From an uncultured Acetobacteraceae bacterium (GTDB lineage: Bacteria; Pseudomonadota; Alphaproteobacteria; Acetobacterales; Acetobacteraceae): 64,000 bases of DNA. Position 1 is the stretch's first letter. Each line of letters begins with the position of its first letter. The notes beneath the pieces were generated by a model that was given only the letters and a program-made list of their open reading frames with translations, was not told the origin of the DNA and did no database searches. The stretch spans positions 1-64,000 of the forward strand of contig CALTUD010000002.1 of the NCBI GenBank assembly GCA_943912335.1. The letters run 5' to 3'. Positions 28,440-36,533 of this stretch are shown piece by piece. The position numbers were made by a program, and so were the translations under genes.

Positions 28440-30008
28440 TCAGAACAGCCCGTGCAGGAACCAGCCGAGGTCGCCCGTGCCTCGGTCGGTTCCGTCGCCG
28501 CGCCGGAACAACCAGAAGCGACGTCCGTGCTCGTCTTCCACACGGAAATAATCGCGTAGGGCAAGCCATTCGCTGCTGCGCAGCCACCATTCGCCGGCGA
28601 TCCGCTCCGGCCCGTCCGCGCGTCGCACCGTATGACGGTGCGCACGCCAGATGAACCAGAGCGGGGCGTGATCGGGCAGGGCGGCCATGGCACGCACGGG
28701 TTGTGGCGGGTTCATCAGCCGGATCGGACGCGGCAGCGCGCGCGGCCAGCCATCCGGCTCGACGCCTTGCCTGTCCAAAGGCGGGCGGCGCGCCACGCTG
28801 CGTTCCGGCACGTCGCTTTCCACGGGCACCGGGCGCCACAAACGATGCCGTCCCAGACGCAACGCCAGCGTATCGATCAGCGGCGCCAATTCCGCCGAGG
28901 CGGCGTCATTCGCATCGCCTTGCATCACACTGCGCAGCGTCGTTTGCGGTTGCCCGACCGGCTCGGCGAACCGGACCAGCAGCCACATGGTTTCCACGCC
29001 TTCGCCCGGGTCTACCTGATCCAGGCGCTCGTCCAGCAGGCGTCCGATATGGCGCGAATCGTGCGTCGGCACCGCCAGGGTGACACGCTGGCTCGTGGAC
29101 GAACCGTCGAGCCGCACGAACACCAGTTCGAGCTGGCGCGCGCCGAGACACAGCGCTTCCAACCGGGCGCACAGGCGCTTCGACAGAAGCGCGTTGGCGG
29201 CGGCCAGGCTTTCGGCAGTTTGCAGCGGTTCCAGAAAACCGAGACGTTCCTGCAGGAAAAGCGGCGGCTGATCCGGGCAGATCGGCTCGGCGACACGCCC
29301 GAATGCCTGATCGAGACGCCGCAGAACGGCAGTGCCGACCCGGCGTGACAAAGGGCCGCGCGGAATCGCTTCCAGTGCGCCAATCCGGCGCAGTCCGAAC
29401 CGGTGCAGCAAGGTTTCGTCCTCGGGCTGCAAGCGCAGCGCCAGGATCGGCAGCGGTGCCAGCGTGTCCGACAGCATTCCGGATGCGACCGAGAACGTGG
29501 CGGAGGCGCTTCCGGCGGCATGCCGCGCGACAGCGAAAGCGGCACCGGCCGTGTCCGCGATCGCGATGCGTGCGCTCAATCGCCAGTGCCGCAATGGCCT
29601 CGCCATATCGTGCAGAAGTGCGTCCTCACCGCCGAACAGGTGCGCGCAGCCGGACAGGTCGAGCCAGATCCCGTTCGGCGGCTCAGGACGGCTCAGCGGT
29701 GTGAACCGCCGGCACCAATCCGCCAGCGCCGACAGGGCGACGGCATCTTCCTCTGGCGTCGCACGGCGTACCAGAAGGTCCGGAAGCATGGCCTGCGCCT
29801 GAGCGAGCTTCATGCCGGGCTGCACACCCTCCGCCTGCGCCCGCGAACAGGCCGCTGCGATCAGGCGGCGCGATCCGTGCTGTGACCAGGTGACGCTGGG
29901 CGGCGGCTCATCCGGCGGCAGCCCGTTCTCCGTGCGGCGATGCTCGATCGCCCAGAACGGCAGAAACAGGAACCCGATGCGTCGGGGCGGTGGTGAGGGG
30001 AGGGGCAT
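28440..30008 (-). CDS. imuB: ImuB, Y-family polymerase-like mutagenesis protein
   Basis: A 522-residue protein of the ImuB family, a catalytically inactive Y-family relative that bridges DnaE2 and the beta clamp. It begins with RIGFLFLPFWAIE, has the HWRLSARIAIADTAGAAFAVAR palm region, and IWLDLSGCAHLFGGE in the place where active Y-polymerases carry catalytic carboxylates. The C-terminal third (IAGEWWL, DYFRVEDEHGRRFWLFR) is the ImuB-specific domain. Its first 101 bases overlap the end of imuA in another frame; no later start keeps the conserved N-terminus. Confidence 0.9.
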   Translation of the reverse strand: MPLPSPPPRRIGFLFLPFWAIEHRRTENGLPPDEPPPSVTWSQHGSRRLIAAACSRAQAEGVQPGMKLAQAQAMLPDLLVRRATPEEDAVALSALADWCRRFTPLSRPEPPNGIWLDLSGCAHLFGGEDALLHDMARPLRHWRLSARIAIADTAGAAFAVARHAAGSASATFSVASGMLSDTLAPLPILALRLQPEDETLLHRFGLRRIGALEAIPRGPLSRRVGTAVLRRLDQAFGRVAEPICPDQPPLFLQERLGFLEPLQTAESLAAANALLSKRLCARLEALCLGARQLELVFVRLDGSSTSQRVTLAVPTHDSRHIGRLLDERLDQVDPGEGVETMWLLVRFAEPVGQPQTTLRSVMQGDANDAASAELAPLIDTLALRLGRHRLWRPVPVESDVPERSVARRPPLDRQGVEPDGWPRALPRPIRLMNPPQPVRAMAALPDHAPLWFIWRAHRHTVRRADGPERIAGEWWLRSSEWLALRDYFRVEDEHGRRFWLFRRGDGTDRGTGDLGWFLHGLF

Positions 30009-30738
30009 CGGCGAGGCGGCCTTCCGAGTCGCAAGCCTGTACGGTCCATTCGAACAGGTTGGTGTCCCGGCTGCGCAGAAGGCTCAGGCGCCAAAGCGGC
30101 CGGTCGTCGAGATGAGAGGCGTGAAGCTGTCCACGCGGCGGCAGAACGCCGATGCGCCAGCGCGTGGCGGCAGCGCTGGGCGCCAGCAGTACCGGATCGT
30201 CGAAACGCCGACTGCGCCGGACCAGAAAGGCCGGAATCCCAGAGGTTTCAGCAGCGAGTTGCAGCCGTCGCGAGGCGGTCAGACCGAACGCACCCTCCAT
30301 CTCGCCCACCACGGCGCACAGGCCAGGATGGCGCAGCGCTTCTTCCATCACGGCGGCGACGTTGCGGCCGCTTCGGGCCAGGATCAGGCGGCGCGGGGAT
30401 AGTCCCACCGAAGCGAGGCCGGGCGGATAAAGGTCGTCGCCCTGCATGGCCCACAACACGAGTTTGTCGGGCGGCAGCGTGCGGCAGAAACCGGCAAGCA
30501 AGCCGGCTATCAGCTGGCTCGCAGCGGTACCATGTTCGGTGTCGGCACCTTGCCCCAGCATCTCGTGCAGGGCCCCGACGACGAGACCGCCGGACAGGCG
30601 GCCATCGACGGCGGAAAGGCCAAAACCGATCCGGGGAAGGCCTGGTGCGGCCGTTCTCGGGCGTGCGAGCCTGTGAACCTGCCGACGCAGACGTTCGATT
30701 TCCGCCAGCGCCGCCGTTTCCGTTCGTCCACGATCCAC
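29908..30738 (-). CDS. imuA: ImuA (RecA/SulA-like mutagenesis protein)
   Basis: A 276-residue ImuA protein: LPRIGFGLSAVDGRLSGGL is the conserved opening after an N-terminal helix, and the body follows the RecA-like fold (LVLWAMQGDDLYPPGL, LILARSGRNVAAVMEEAL). It is the first gene of the SOS mutagenesis cassette and acts with ImuB and DnaE2. The start is a GTG at 30738 with a G-rich ribosome site. A LexA-type box lies about 32 bases upstream. The C-terminal 34 codons overlap imuB. Confidence 0.88.
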   Translation of the reverse strand: MDRGRTETAALAEIERLRRQVHRLARPRTAAPGLPRIGFGLSAVDGRLSGGLVVGALHEMLGQGADTEHGTAASQLIAGLLAGFCRTLPPDKLVLWAMQGDDLYPPGLASVGLSPRRLILARSGRNVAAVMEEALRHPGLCAVVGEMEGAFGLTASRRLQLAAETSGIPAFLVRRSRRFDDPVLLAPSAAATRWRIGVLPPRGQLHASHLDDRPLWRLSLLRSRDTNLFEWTVQACDSEGRLADAPPLTTAPTHRVPVSAVLGDRASPHGERAAAG

Positions 30739-30769
30739 ATCCGCCCCCCGCCCTCATATGTCACGACGA

Positions 30770-30784
30770 GAACATATAGCGAAC
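30770..30784. promoter_or_regulatory. LexA (SOS) box upstream of imuA
   Basis: The sequence GAACATATAGCGAAC is a perfect GAAC-N7-GAAC direct repeat (GTTC-N7-GTTC on the imuA strand), the alphaproteobacterial LexA site. It lies 32 bases upstream of the imuA GTG, where it can block its promoter. Confidence 0.85.
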
Positions 30785-30932
30785 AAACGGCGGTCGGCGG
30801 AAGCCGGATGTTCTGCCCGGCATGGAAAAACAAAGGCGGCTCGGTTGACTGGGCCTTCGTGCCGCATGTCGGTGCGGGTCGTGGCCGTCGACATTCGGAC
30901 GGATTGCAGACTGTGTGGCGTCCGTTCGGCAA

Positions 30933-30946
30933 TTTTCGATCGAAAA
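30933..30946. promoter_or_regulatory. 14-bp perfect palindrome upstream of chemoreceptor gene
   Basis: TTTTCGATCGAAAA is self-complementary and AT-flanked, about 97 bases before the chemoreceptor ATG, in the ~300-base divergent gap between imuA and that gene. It could be an operator; no known regulator site is matched. Confidence 0.3.
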
Positions 30947-31042
30947 GAAACGATCTGCATTAACCGAATGGAAAGGCGATGCCGTCATAGTCACAACGGC
31001 GGCGTCCAACCATTTTGCGCCGCGATACTCGAAGGGTCGACA

Positions 31043-32524
31043 ATGCTGGACACATTGCGCAGGACGACGCGACTGGATCTCCGGGCGCTGGCATTACAGT
31101 ATCAGCACACCAAGGTGATGGTCACGGACGAGAAGCTGAACATCGTCTTCGTGAACAACTCGGTGATCGCGCTGTTGCAGAAGGCGGAAGCCGATCTGCG
31201 CAAGGACATGCCCCATTTCAGTGTGGACAAGCTCGTCGGCAGCAATATCGACATCTTCCACAAGGTGCCGTCGCATCAGCACCGTATTCTTTCCAAGCTG
31301 GAGAAGCAGCACGTCGCGACGATCTGGATCGCCGGGCATGGCTTCGACCTGATCGTGAATCCGGTCCGGGATCAGAACAAGACCGTCGGCTTCGTGGTCG
31401 AATGGGCCGACGCCAATGCTCGTCTTCATAATCTCGATTTCCGCGAGCAGATGGCTGCCATCAGCCGATCCCAGACGATGATCGAATTCTCCATCGACGG
31501 AACCATTCTGTCCGCCAACGAGAATTTTCTTCGTTCCGTCGGATACACGCTCGATCAGATCAAAGGGCGGCATCACAGCATCTTCGTCGATCCGGAGCAG
31601 TCGAAGGATCCCTCCTATGCCAAGTTCTGGGAGAATCTCCGCAACGGCGATTACCAGTTCGGCAAATACAAGCGCCTGACCCGTGATGGGAAGGTCGTCT
31701 GGATCGAGGGCGCCTACAACCCGATCCCCGACGAAAGCGGCAAAATCTACAAGGTCGTTAAATTCGCTAACGACGTCACTACACAAGTGGAATTGCTGGC
31801 GAATCTGAAGGCGTTGATCGACCGCAATTTCGGCGAAATCGATCAGGCGATCGGCTCTTCCTCCACCGAAGCCGATACCGCCGCCAAGGCGGCCGGAGAA
31901 ATGTCGAGCAACGTACAATCCGTCGCCACCAGCGCGGATGAGCTTGCGGTCTCGATCGCCGAAATCGCGAAAAGCATGTCTCAATCGCGTTCGGTCACGG
32001 ACAAGGCCTTCTCGCAGACCGTTGCCGCCGGGAGCGATACCGAGGCGCTCACACGCTCCGCTCAGGAAATGAATGGCATCGTCGGCTTGATCCGATCCAT
32101 CGCCAGCCAGATCAATCTGTTGGCGTTGAACGCCACCATCGAGGCGGCACGGGCCGGCGAGGCCGGTAAAGGCTTCGCTGTGGTGGCGAACGAGGTCAAG
32201 ACACTGGCGATTCAGGCAGCATCGGCGACGCAGCGTATCTCCACCGAAATCGAAGGCATCCAGAAAATCTCTGCCGGCGTCGCTGGCGCACTGGGGACGA
32301 TCCGCGAGGACATGGTCACGGTGCGTGAAAGCGTGATGGTCACGGCATCGGCGGTAGAAGAACAGAACGCCCTGACACACAGCATGTCGGAGCAGATGCG
32401 GAACGCTTCCGGAACCGTATCGAAAGTCTTCACCAGCATCAACGAGATATCGACGGCCGTCGATCACGTCGCGGAAGCCGTGCAGAAAACCAAGCAGGCC
32501 GCGCGTGTTCTCGTGATCGACTGA
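31043..32524 (+). CDS. cytoplasmic PAS-domain methyl-accepting chemotaxis protein
   Basis: A 493-residue chemoreceptor without membrane helices. Two PAS domains (about 18-125 and 140-250) precede a signalling hairpin (about 255-490) with the highly conserved tip INLLALNATIEAARAGEAGKGFAVVANEV. The PAS pair suggests it senses redox state, oxygen or a small ligand inside the cell. No other chemotaxis gene is in the window. The ATG at 31043 with GAAGGG before it is chosen; the frame stays open upstream to 30758 but that part is not conserved-looking and crosses the LexA box. Confidence 0.88.
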   Translation: MLDTLRRTTRLDLRALALQYQHTKVMVTDEKLNIVFVNNSVIALLQKAEADLRKDMPHFSVDKLVGSNIDIFHKVPSHQHRILSKLEKQHVATIWIAGHGFDLIVNPVRDQNKTVGFVVEWADANARLHNLDFREQMAAISRSQTMIEFSIDGTILSANENFLRSVGYTLDQIKGRHHSIFVDPEQSKDPSYAKFWENLRNGDYQFGKYKRLTRDGKVVWIEGAYNPIPDESGKIYKVVKFANDVTTQVELLANLKALIDRNFGEIDQAIGSSSTEADTAAKAAGEMSSNVQSVATSADELAVSIAEIAKSMSQSRSVTDKAFSQTVAAGSDTEALTRSAQEMNGIVGLIRSIASQINLLALNATIEAARAGEAGKGFAVVANEVKTLAIQAASATQRISTEIEGIQKISAGVAGALGTIREDMVTVRESVMVTASAVEEQNALTHSMSEQMRNASGTVSKVFTSINEISTAVDHVAEAVQKTKQAARVLVID

Positions 32525-32694
32525 GATGGGCTTGCCGACACGCTGATTCTGTCGGCGTCTGGAGAAAACGCCGCACCAGTCTTGATCGCAATCGTCCTGG
32601 TGGAGACCGAAAACGATTATCGGGCGGCATCCGAGCATGTCGCCCGATCGGGCTGGTCAATCCGAAGCCGTGCCATGCTCCTTTATCTGGTACA

Positions 32695-33624
32695 TCATTC
32701 GGAAGCGTGCCTGGTGGAGATCCAATCGACAGTCGAACTGATCGCTCCCTCGCCGTAAGGGCCTTCGAGCCGCTTTTTCAACAATAGTCCGCCGGCGCTC
32801 GACGGGTCGATCAATCCGCGTCGCAGGAACAGGTCGATCAGCACCAGATTGACGTTGAACTTGAATCGGTCCGTGTCGCGCACCAAACGGAACGCCTCGT
32901 CCAGCGGCATCAGGGTGAAGCCGGTCATCTCTCCGTCATGCGCCACCGGCTCGAAACTGTCCGGCAACACCACGTCGAAGCAATGCAGACGGTCGCGACG
33001 TAGCCCCTCGGGACGCTGCATCACATAGGAGATGATCCCGACCGGAACCGCCTGATGCGCCAGTTCCGGCGTCAGGCCGCATTCCTCTGCCCCTTCCTTT
33101 ACCAAGGTGGACAGCGCGTCATGTCCGGCCGCGATGCCACCCGCGGCCAGATGGTCCAGCTTGCCGGGGTCCAGCAGCTTGTTGTCGGCCCGATGTCCGA
33201 CCCAGAGATGCAGCCCGTCCGGGCGTTCGACCAGCCCGTTCAGGTGCAGCCCCTGCGCCAACACACCGAAGCCAGGCAGCACGCCGCGATCCAGTGTCGC
33301 CAGCACAGGCCCGTCCGGCACGGCACGGATATCGAACGGCTCGTCGCGAAACCTGAACAGCTTCGCCTCGGCCAGCGATTGCCCCAGAGCCGCCAGGGCG
33401 GACGGATCGTCGAGAACCAGCCTATCGCCCTCGCGCCGAACGCCCCGCGCTTCCAGCTCCGGCGCCAGGGCAGGCCGCACGAACCCCACCGCTTCCATGC
33501 CGAGATGAAACGGCAACCGGTCGCCCGGCAGTGTCGTGTTGTTGCAAAAGTCGAGATGGCGGAGAAACGGGGCGATATCCATGCCGAACCGTTCCAGAGC
33601 CTCGCCCGGTTGGCAACGTGTCAT
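32695..33624 (-). CDS. Nudix hydrolase with DUF4743 domain
   Basis: A 309-residue protein with an N-terminal DUF4743 region (FLRHLDFCNNTTLPGDRLPFHLG) and a C-terminal Nudix domain. The Nudix box reads GGIAAGHDALSTLVKEGAEE then CGL: the metal-binding EE pair is kept, while the first Glu of the consensus is His and Arg is Lys. This pattern resembles the Tnr3-like Nudix proteins that act on damaged thiamine diphosphate, a possible but unproven role. AGGAG precedes the ATG at 33624. It is divergent from the ABC exporter, 58 bases apart. Confidence 0.82.
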   Translation of the reverse strand: MTRCQPGEALERFGMDIAPFLRHLDFCNNTTLPGDRLPFHLGMEAVGFVRPALAPELEARGVRREGDRLVLDDPSALAALGQSLAEAKLFRFRDEPFDIRAVPDGPVLATLDRGVLPGFGVLAQGLHLNGLVERPDGLHLWVGHRADNKLLDPGKLDHLAAGGIAAGHDALSTLVKEGAEECGLTPELAHQAVPVGIISYVMQRPEGLRRDRLHCFDVVLPDSFEPVAHDGEMTGFTLMPLDEAFRLVRDTDRFKFNVNLVLIDLFLRRGLIDPSSAGGLLLKKRLEGPYGEGAISSTVDWISTRHASE

Positions 33625-33682
33625 CGGCGCTCCTAAGCGGTGACGGTTTGAAATAACCGTCCCGCATGCCACATCGGGAAGC

Positions 33683-35551
33683 ATGTCATCCGCTTCCTCC
33701 GGCGCCGATACGGTGCCGCGTCTGCCAACGGGCGCGCTGTCCACCGTAAGGGGCCTCCTGCCGTTTCTGTGGCCGCGCGGCGATCTGCGCACGCGGCTGC
33801 TGGTGGTGGGCGCGGTTCTGCTGCTGATTCTGGCCAAACTCGCCACCGTCTGCGTACCGATCGTCTATGCACGCGCGGTGGACCGGCTGTCGCATCGAGA
33901 CCCCACCCATGCCCTGGTGGTGCCGATCGCGCTGATCCTGGGTTACGGCCTGCTGCGTATCGCCGCGGGCGGTTTCGGCGAGTTGCGGGACGCCTTGTTC
34001 GCCCCGGTGAAGCAACGCGTGATCCGGGTCGCGGCGATCCGCACCTTCCGGCATCTGCATGCCCTGTCGCTGCGGTTCCACCTCGATCGCCAGACAGGCG
34101 GCGTCACGCGCGCGATCGAACGCGGCACCCAGGCGATCGAGCTGATCCTGCGCCTGGGCATCTTCAACATCGTCCCGACCCTCATCGAGACGCTGATGGT
34201 CACGGTGGTGATCTGGCGCCTGTTCGACTGGCGATTCGCCCTGGCCGTGCTGCTGACGGTGGTGGCCTATGTCGGCTTCACTGTGGCCTTCACCTCCTGG
34301 CGCATCGGCATCCGTCGCCGCATGAACGAGGTGGAAAGCGAGGCCAGCACCAAGGCGCTGGACAGCCTGCTGAACTTCGAGACCGTGAAGTATTTCGGCA
34401 ACGAAGGACACGAGGCGCGACGCTACGACGAAACCCTCGGCCGCTACGAACGCGCCGCCGTGCGCACCCAGGTCTCGCTGAACCTGCTCAATCTCGGGCA
34501 GGCCACCATCATCGCCGTGGCGTTGGCGGCGATCATGCTGATGGCGGCTGAGGGCGTGGCCTCCGGGCATCTCACGGTCGGCAAGTTCGTGCTGGTGAAC
34601 ACCTATCTGATGCAGCTCTACGCGCCGCTGAACCTGCTCGGCTTCGTATATTCCTCCCTGCGCCAATCGGTGGTGGATCTGGAGCAGATGTTCCGGCTGC
34701 TGGGCGAGACCCAGGAGGTGCGCGATCCTGCCGCGCCCGCCCTGCTGCCAGCCAGCCTGGAGGACGCGGCGCCGGCCTCCGTCCGGTTCGAGAACGTCCG
34801 CTTCGGCTACCGCCCCGACCGCGAGATCCTGCACGGGATCAGCTTCTCCGTGCCGCCCGGCGGGCGCGTCGCCATCGTCGGTCCGACGGGCGCCGGAAAA
34901 TCCACCATCAGCCGGCTTCTGTTCCGCTTCTATGACGTCGATTCCGGACGTGTGCTGGTGGATGGGCGGGACGTGCGCGACTACGCCCAGGAAAGCCTGC
35001 GTGCGGCGATCGGCGTGGTGCCGCAGGATACGGTGCTGTTCAACGACACCATCCGCTACAATATCGCCTATGGCCGGATCGGCGCCTCCCAGGCCGAGAT
35101 CGAGCACGCGGCCCGGCTGGCCCAGGTGCACGAGTTCGTGACCAGCCTGCCGGACGGCTACGACACCAGGGTCGGCGAGCGCGGCCTCAAGCTTTCCGGC
35201 GGCGAGAAGCAGCGCGTGGCGATCGCCCGGACCATCCTGAAGAACCCGCGCCTGCTGCTGCTGGACGAAGCCACCAGCGCGCTCGACACCCATACCGAGT
35301 CGGAGATCCAGGCAGCCTTGCGCACCGTGGCCGCGCATCGCACCACGCTGGTGATCGCGCATCGCCTGTCCACCGTGGTGGACGCGGACGAGATCCTGGT
35401 GCTGTCCGAGGGCCGCATCGCCGAGCGCGGCACCCATCGCAGCCTGCTGGAACAGGACGGTCTCTATGCCCGCATGTGGGCGGCGCAATCGGAGGAAGAG
35501 GCGGCAGGCGAGCCGCATCTGCCCAGCCCTGCTTTCGACGCCGCTTTCTGA
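33683..35551 (+). CDS. Atm1/HMT1-type ABC exporter
   Basis: A 622-residue half-transporter with a membrane domain (about 30-325, six helices) fused to an ATPase domain. The Walker A is GPTGAGKST, signature LSGGEKQR, Walker B LLLLDEATSALD and the switch His in VIAHRLS. The coupling segment LLNFETVKYFGNE is typical of Atm1-like exporters, which move glutathione conjugates or sulfur compounds for iron-sulfur assembly and metal detoxification. GGGAA precedes the ATG. The SUF operon lies 9 kb away and is not linked by transcription. Confidence 0.88.
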   Translation: MSSASSGADTVPRLPTGALSTVRGLLPFLWPRGDLRTRLLVVGAVLLLILAKLATVCVPIVYARAVDRLSHRDPTHALVVPIALILGYGLLRIAAGGFGELRDALFAPVKQRVIRVAAIRTFRHLHALSLRFHLDRQTGGVTRAIERGTQAIELILRLGIFNIVPTLIETLMVTVVIWRLFDWRFALAVLLTVVAYVGFTVAFTSWRIGIRRRMNEVESEASTKALDSLLNFETVKYFGNEGHEARRYDETLGRYERAAVRTQVSLNLLNLGQATIIAVALAAIMLMAAEGVASGHLTVGKFVLVNTYLMQLYAPLNLLGFVYSSLRQSVVDLEQMFRLLGETQEVRDPAAPALLPASLEDAAPASVRFENVRFGYRPDREILHGISFSVPPGGRVAIVGPTGAGKSTISRLLFRFYDVDSGRVLVDGRDVRDYAQESLRAAIGVVPQDTVLFNDTIRYNIAYGRIGASQAEIEHAARLAQVHEFVTSLPDGYDTRVGERGLKLSGGEKQRVAIARTILKNPRLLLLDEATSALDTHTESEIQAALRTVAAHRTTLVIAHRLSTVVDADEILVLSEGRIAERGTHRSLLEQDGLYARMWAAQSEEEAAGEPHLPSPAFDAAF

Positions 35552-35579
35552 CACAACACCAGAGAACAAGGAGGAACCG

Positions 35580-35885
35580 ATGGATTTCGATCCCACCCCC
35601 GCCAGTCCCGATCGCAACACCGGCGAACAGCCGCTCGGCCATGACGGCCAGATCCCGGCCGAATTGAGCCATGCCGGCGCCGTCACGGACAAGGCAATCG
35701 AGTATATGCTGGGCGAGAAACTGCCGCCGATGGCGATCGCCTCGGCCCTGCTGGGCGGGTCGCTCGGTCTCCTGGCCCGCACCATGAGCCGGGAAGCGAT
35801 GGTGCGGATGCTGGAGAATGCGATCCACAGCGTGGAGGCGGGCGAGCTCGATCCGCAGCATGACCGAGGTTTCGCCAAGGGCTGA
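35580..35885 (+). CDS. small hypothetical protein downstream of Atm1-type exporter
   Basis: A 101-residue protein with an excellent ribosome site (AAGGAGG, five bases before ATG), 28 bases after the ABC exporter, so probably co-transcribed. It has an acidic, disordered start, one moderately hydrophobic stretch (PPMAIASALLGGSLGLLA, about 49-66) that may contact the membrane, and a charged end. No domain recognised. Confidence 0.6.
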   Translation: MDFDPTPASPDRNTGEQPLGHDGQIPAELSHAGAVTDKAIEYMLGEKLPPMAIASALLGGSLGLLARTMSREAMVRMLENAIHSVEAGELDPQHDRGFAKG

Positions 35886-36050
35886 GTGGCCTGAAACGGC
35901 GTGCGGCGGCCACTCCGTGCTTGACGGATCGGCCGCACTTGGCGATAAGCCGCGCCTCTATCGGAATCGCTGTCGGCCGCCATCGCTGCCGGCTGCTTGT
36001 ACGTCCCGGACTTGCGGGACGGTGTCGAGCCTACCAAAGGATCTGGAACG

Positions 36051-36356
36051 ATGTCGCGCCGCTGCGAGATGACCGGCAAGGGCGTGCTGACGGGCAACAA
36101 CGTCAGCCACGCCAACAACAAGAGCCGCCGCCGCTACCTGCCCAACCTGCAGGAAACCTCCCTGCTGTCCGACGTGCTGGGCACCTCGGTGCGCATCCGC
36201 GTCACCACGCACGGCCTGCGCACCATCGAGCACAATGGCGGCCTGGACTCGTTCCTGCTGACCACGCCGAACCGCCGCCTGCCGGAAGAAGCGCAGGTGC
36301 TGAAGCGCCGCATCGTCCGCGCCCAGGCCAAGAAGCAGGCCGGCGCGACCGCCTGA
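36051..36356 (+). CDS. rpmB: 50S ribosomal protein L28
   Basis: A 101-residue L28 protein: SRRCEMTGKGVLTGNNVSHANNKSRR is unmistakable, and the length matches alphaproteobacterial L28. The ATG at 36051 begins at the conserved N-terminus; an in-frame ATG at 35997 would add 18 residues. It is followed by 177 bases and then fusA; the usual partner rpmG is not adjacent. Confidence 0.97.
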   Translation: MSRRCEMTGKGVLTGNNVSHANNKSRRRYLPNLQETSLLSDVLGTSVRIRVTTHGLRTIEHNGGLDSFLLTTPNRRLPEEAQVLKRRIVRAQAKKQAGATA

Positions 36357-36533
36357 TCCGACGCGGGCGCCGAGCCGGGCAAACCGGTCCGGTTCGCGCT
36401 TGCAAACGCAGGGCTTCTCGCGCATGTGAGGGCCCATCAGTCTTTCGGCCGCAGGCAGATGGCGGCCCCGGAAGGTGCGAAGGTTCCGCCGGCGGCGTGA
36501 CCCTCGCGCCTTCTTGGCTTGAGGAGAACCGCC

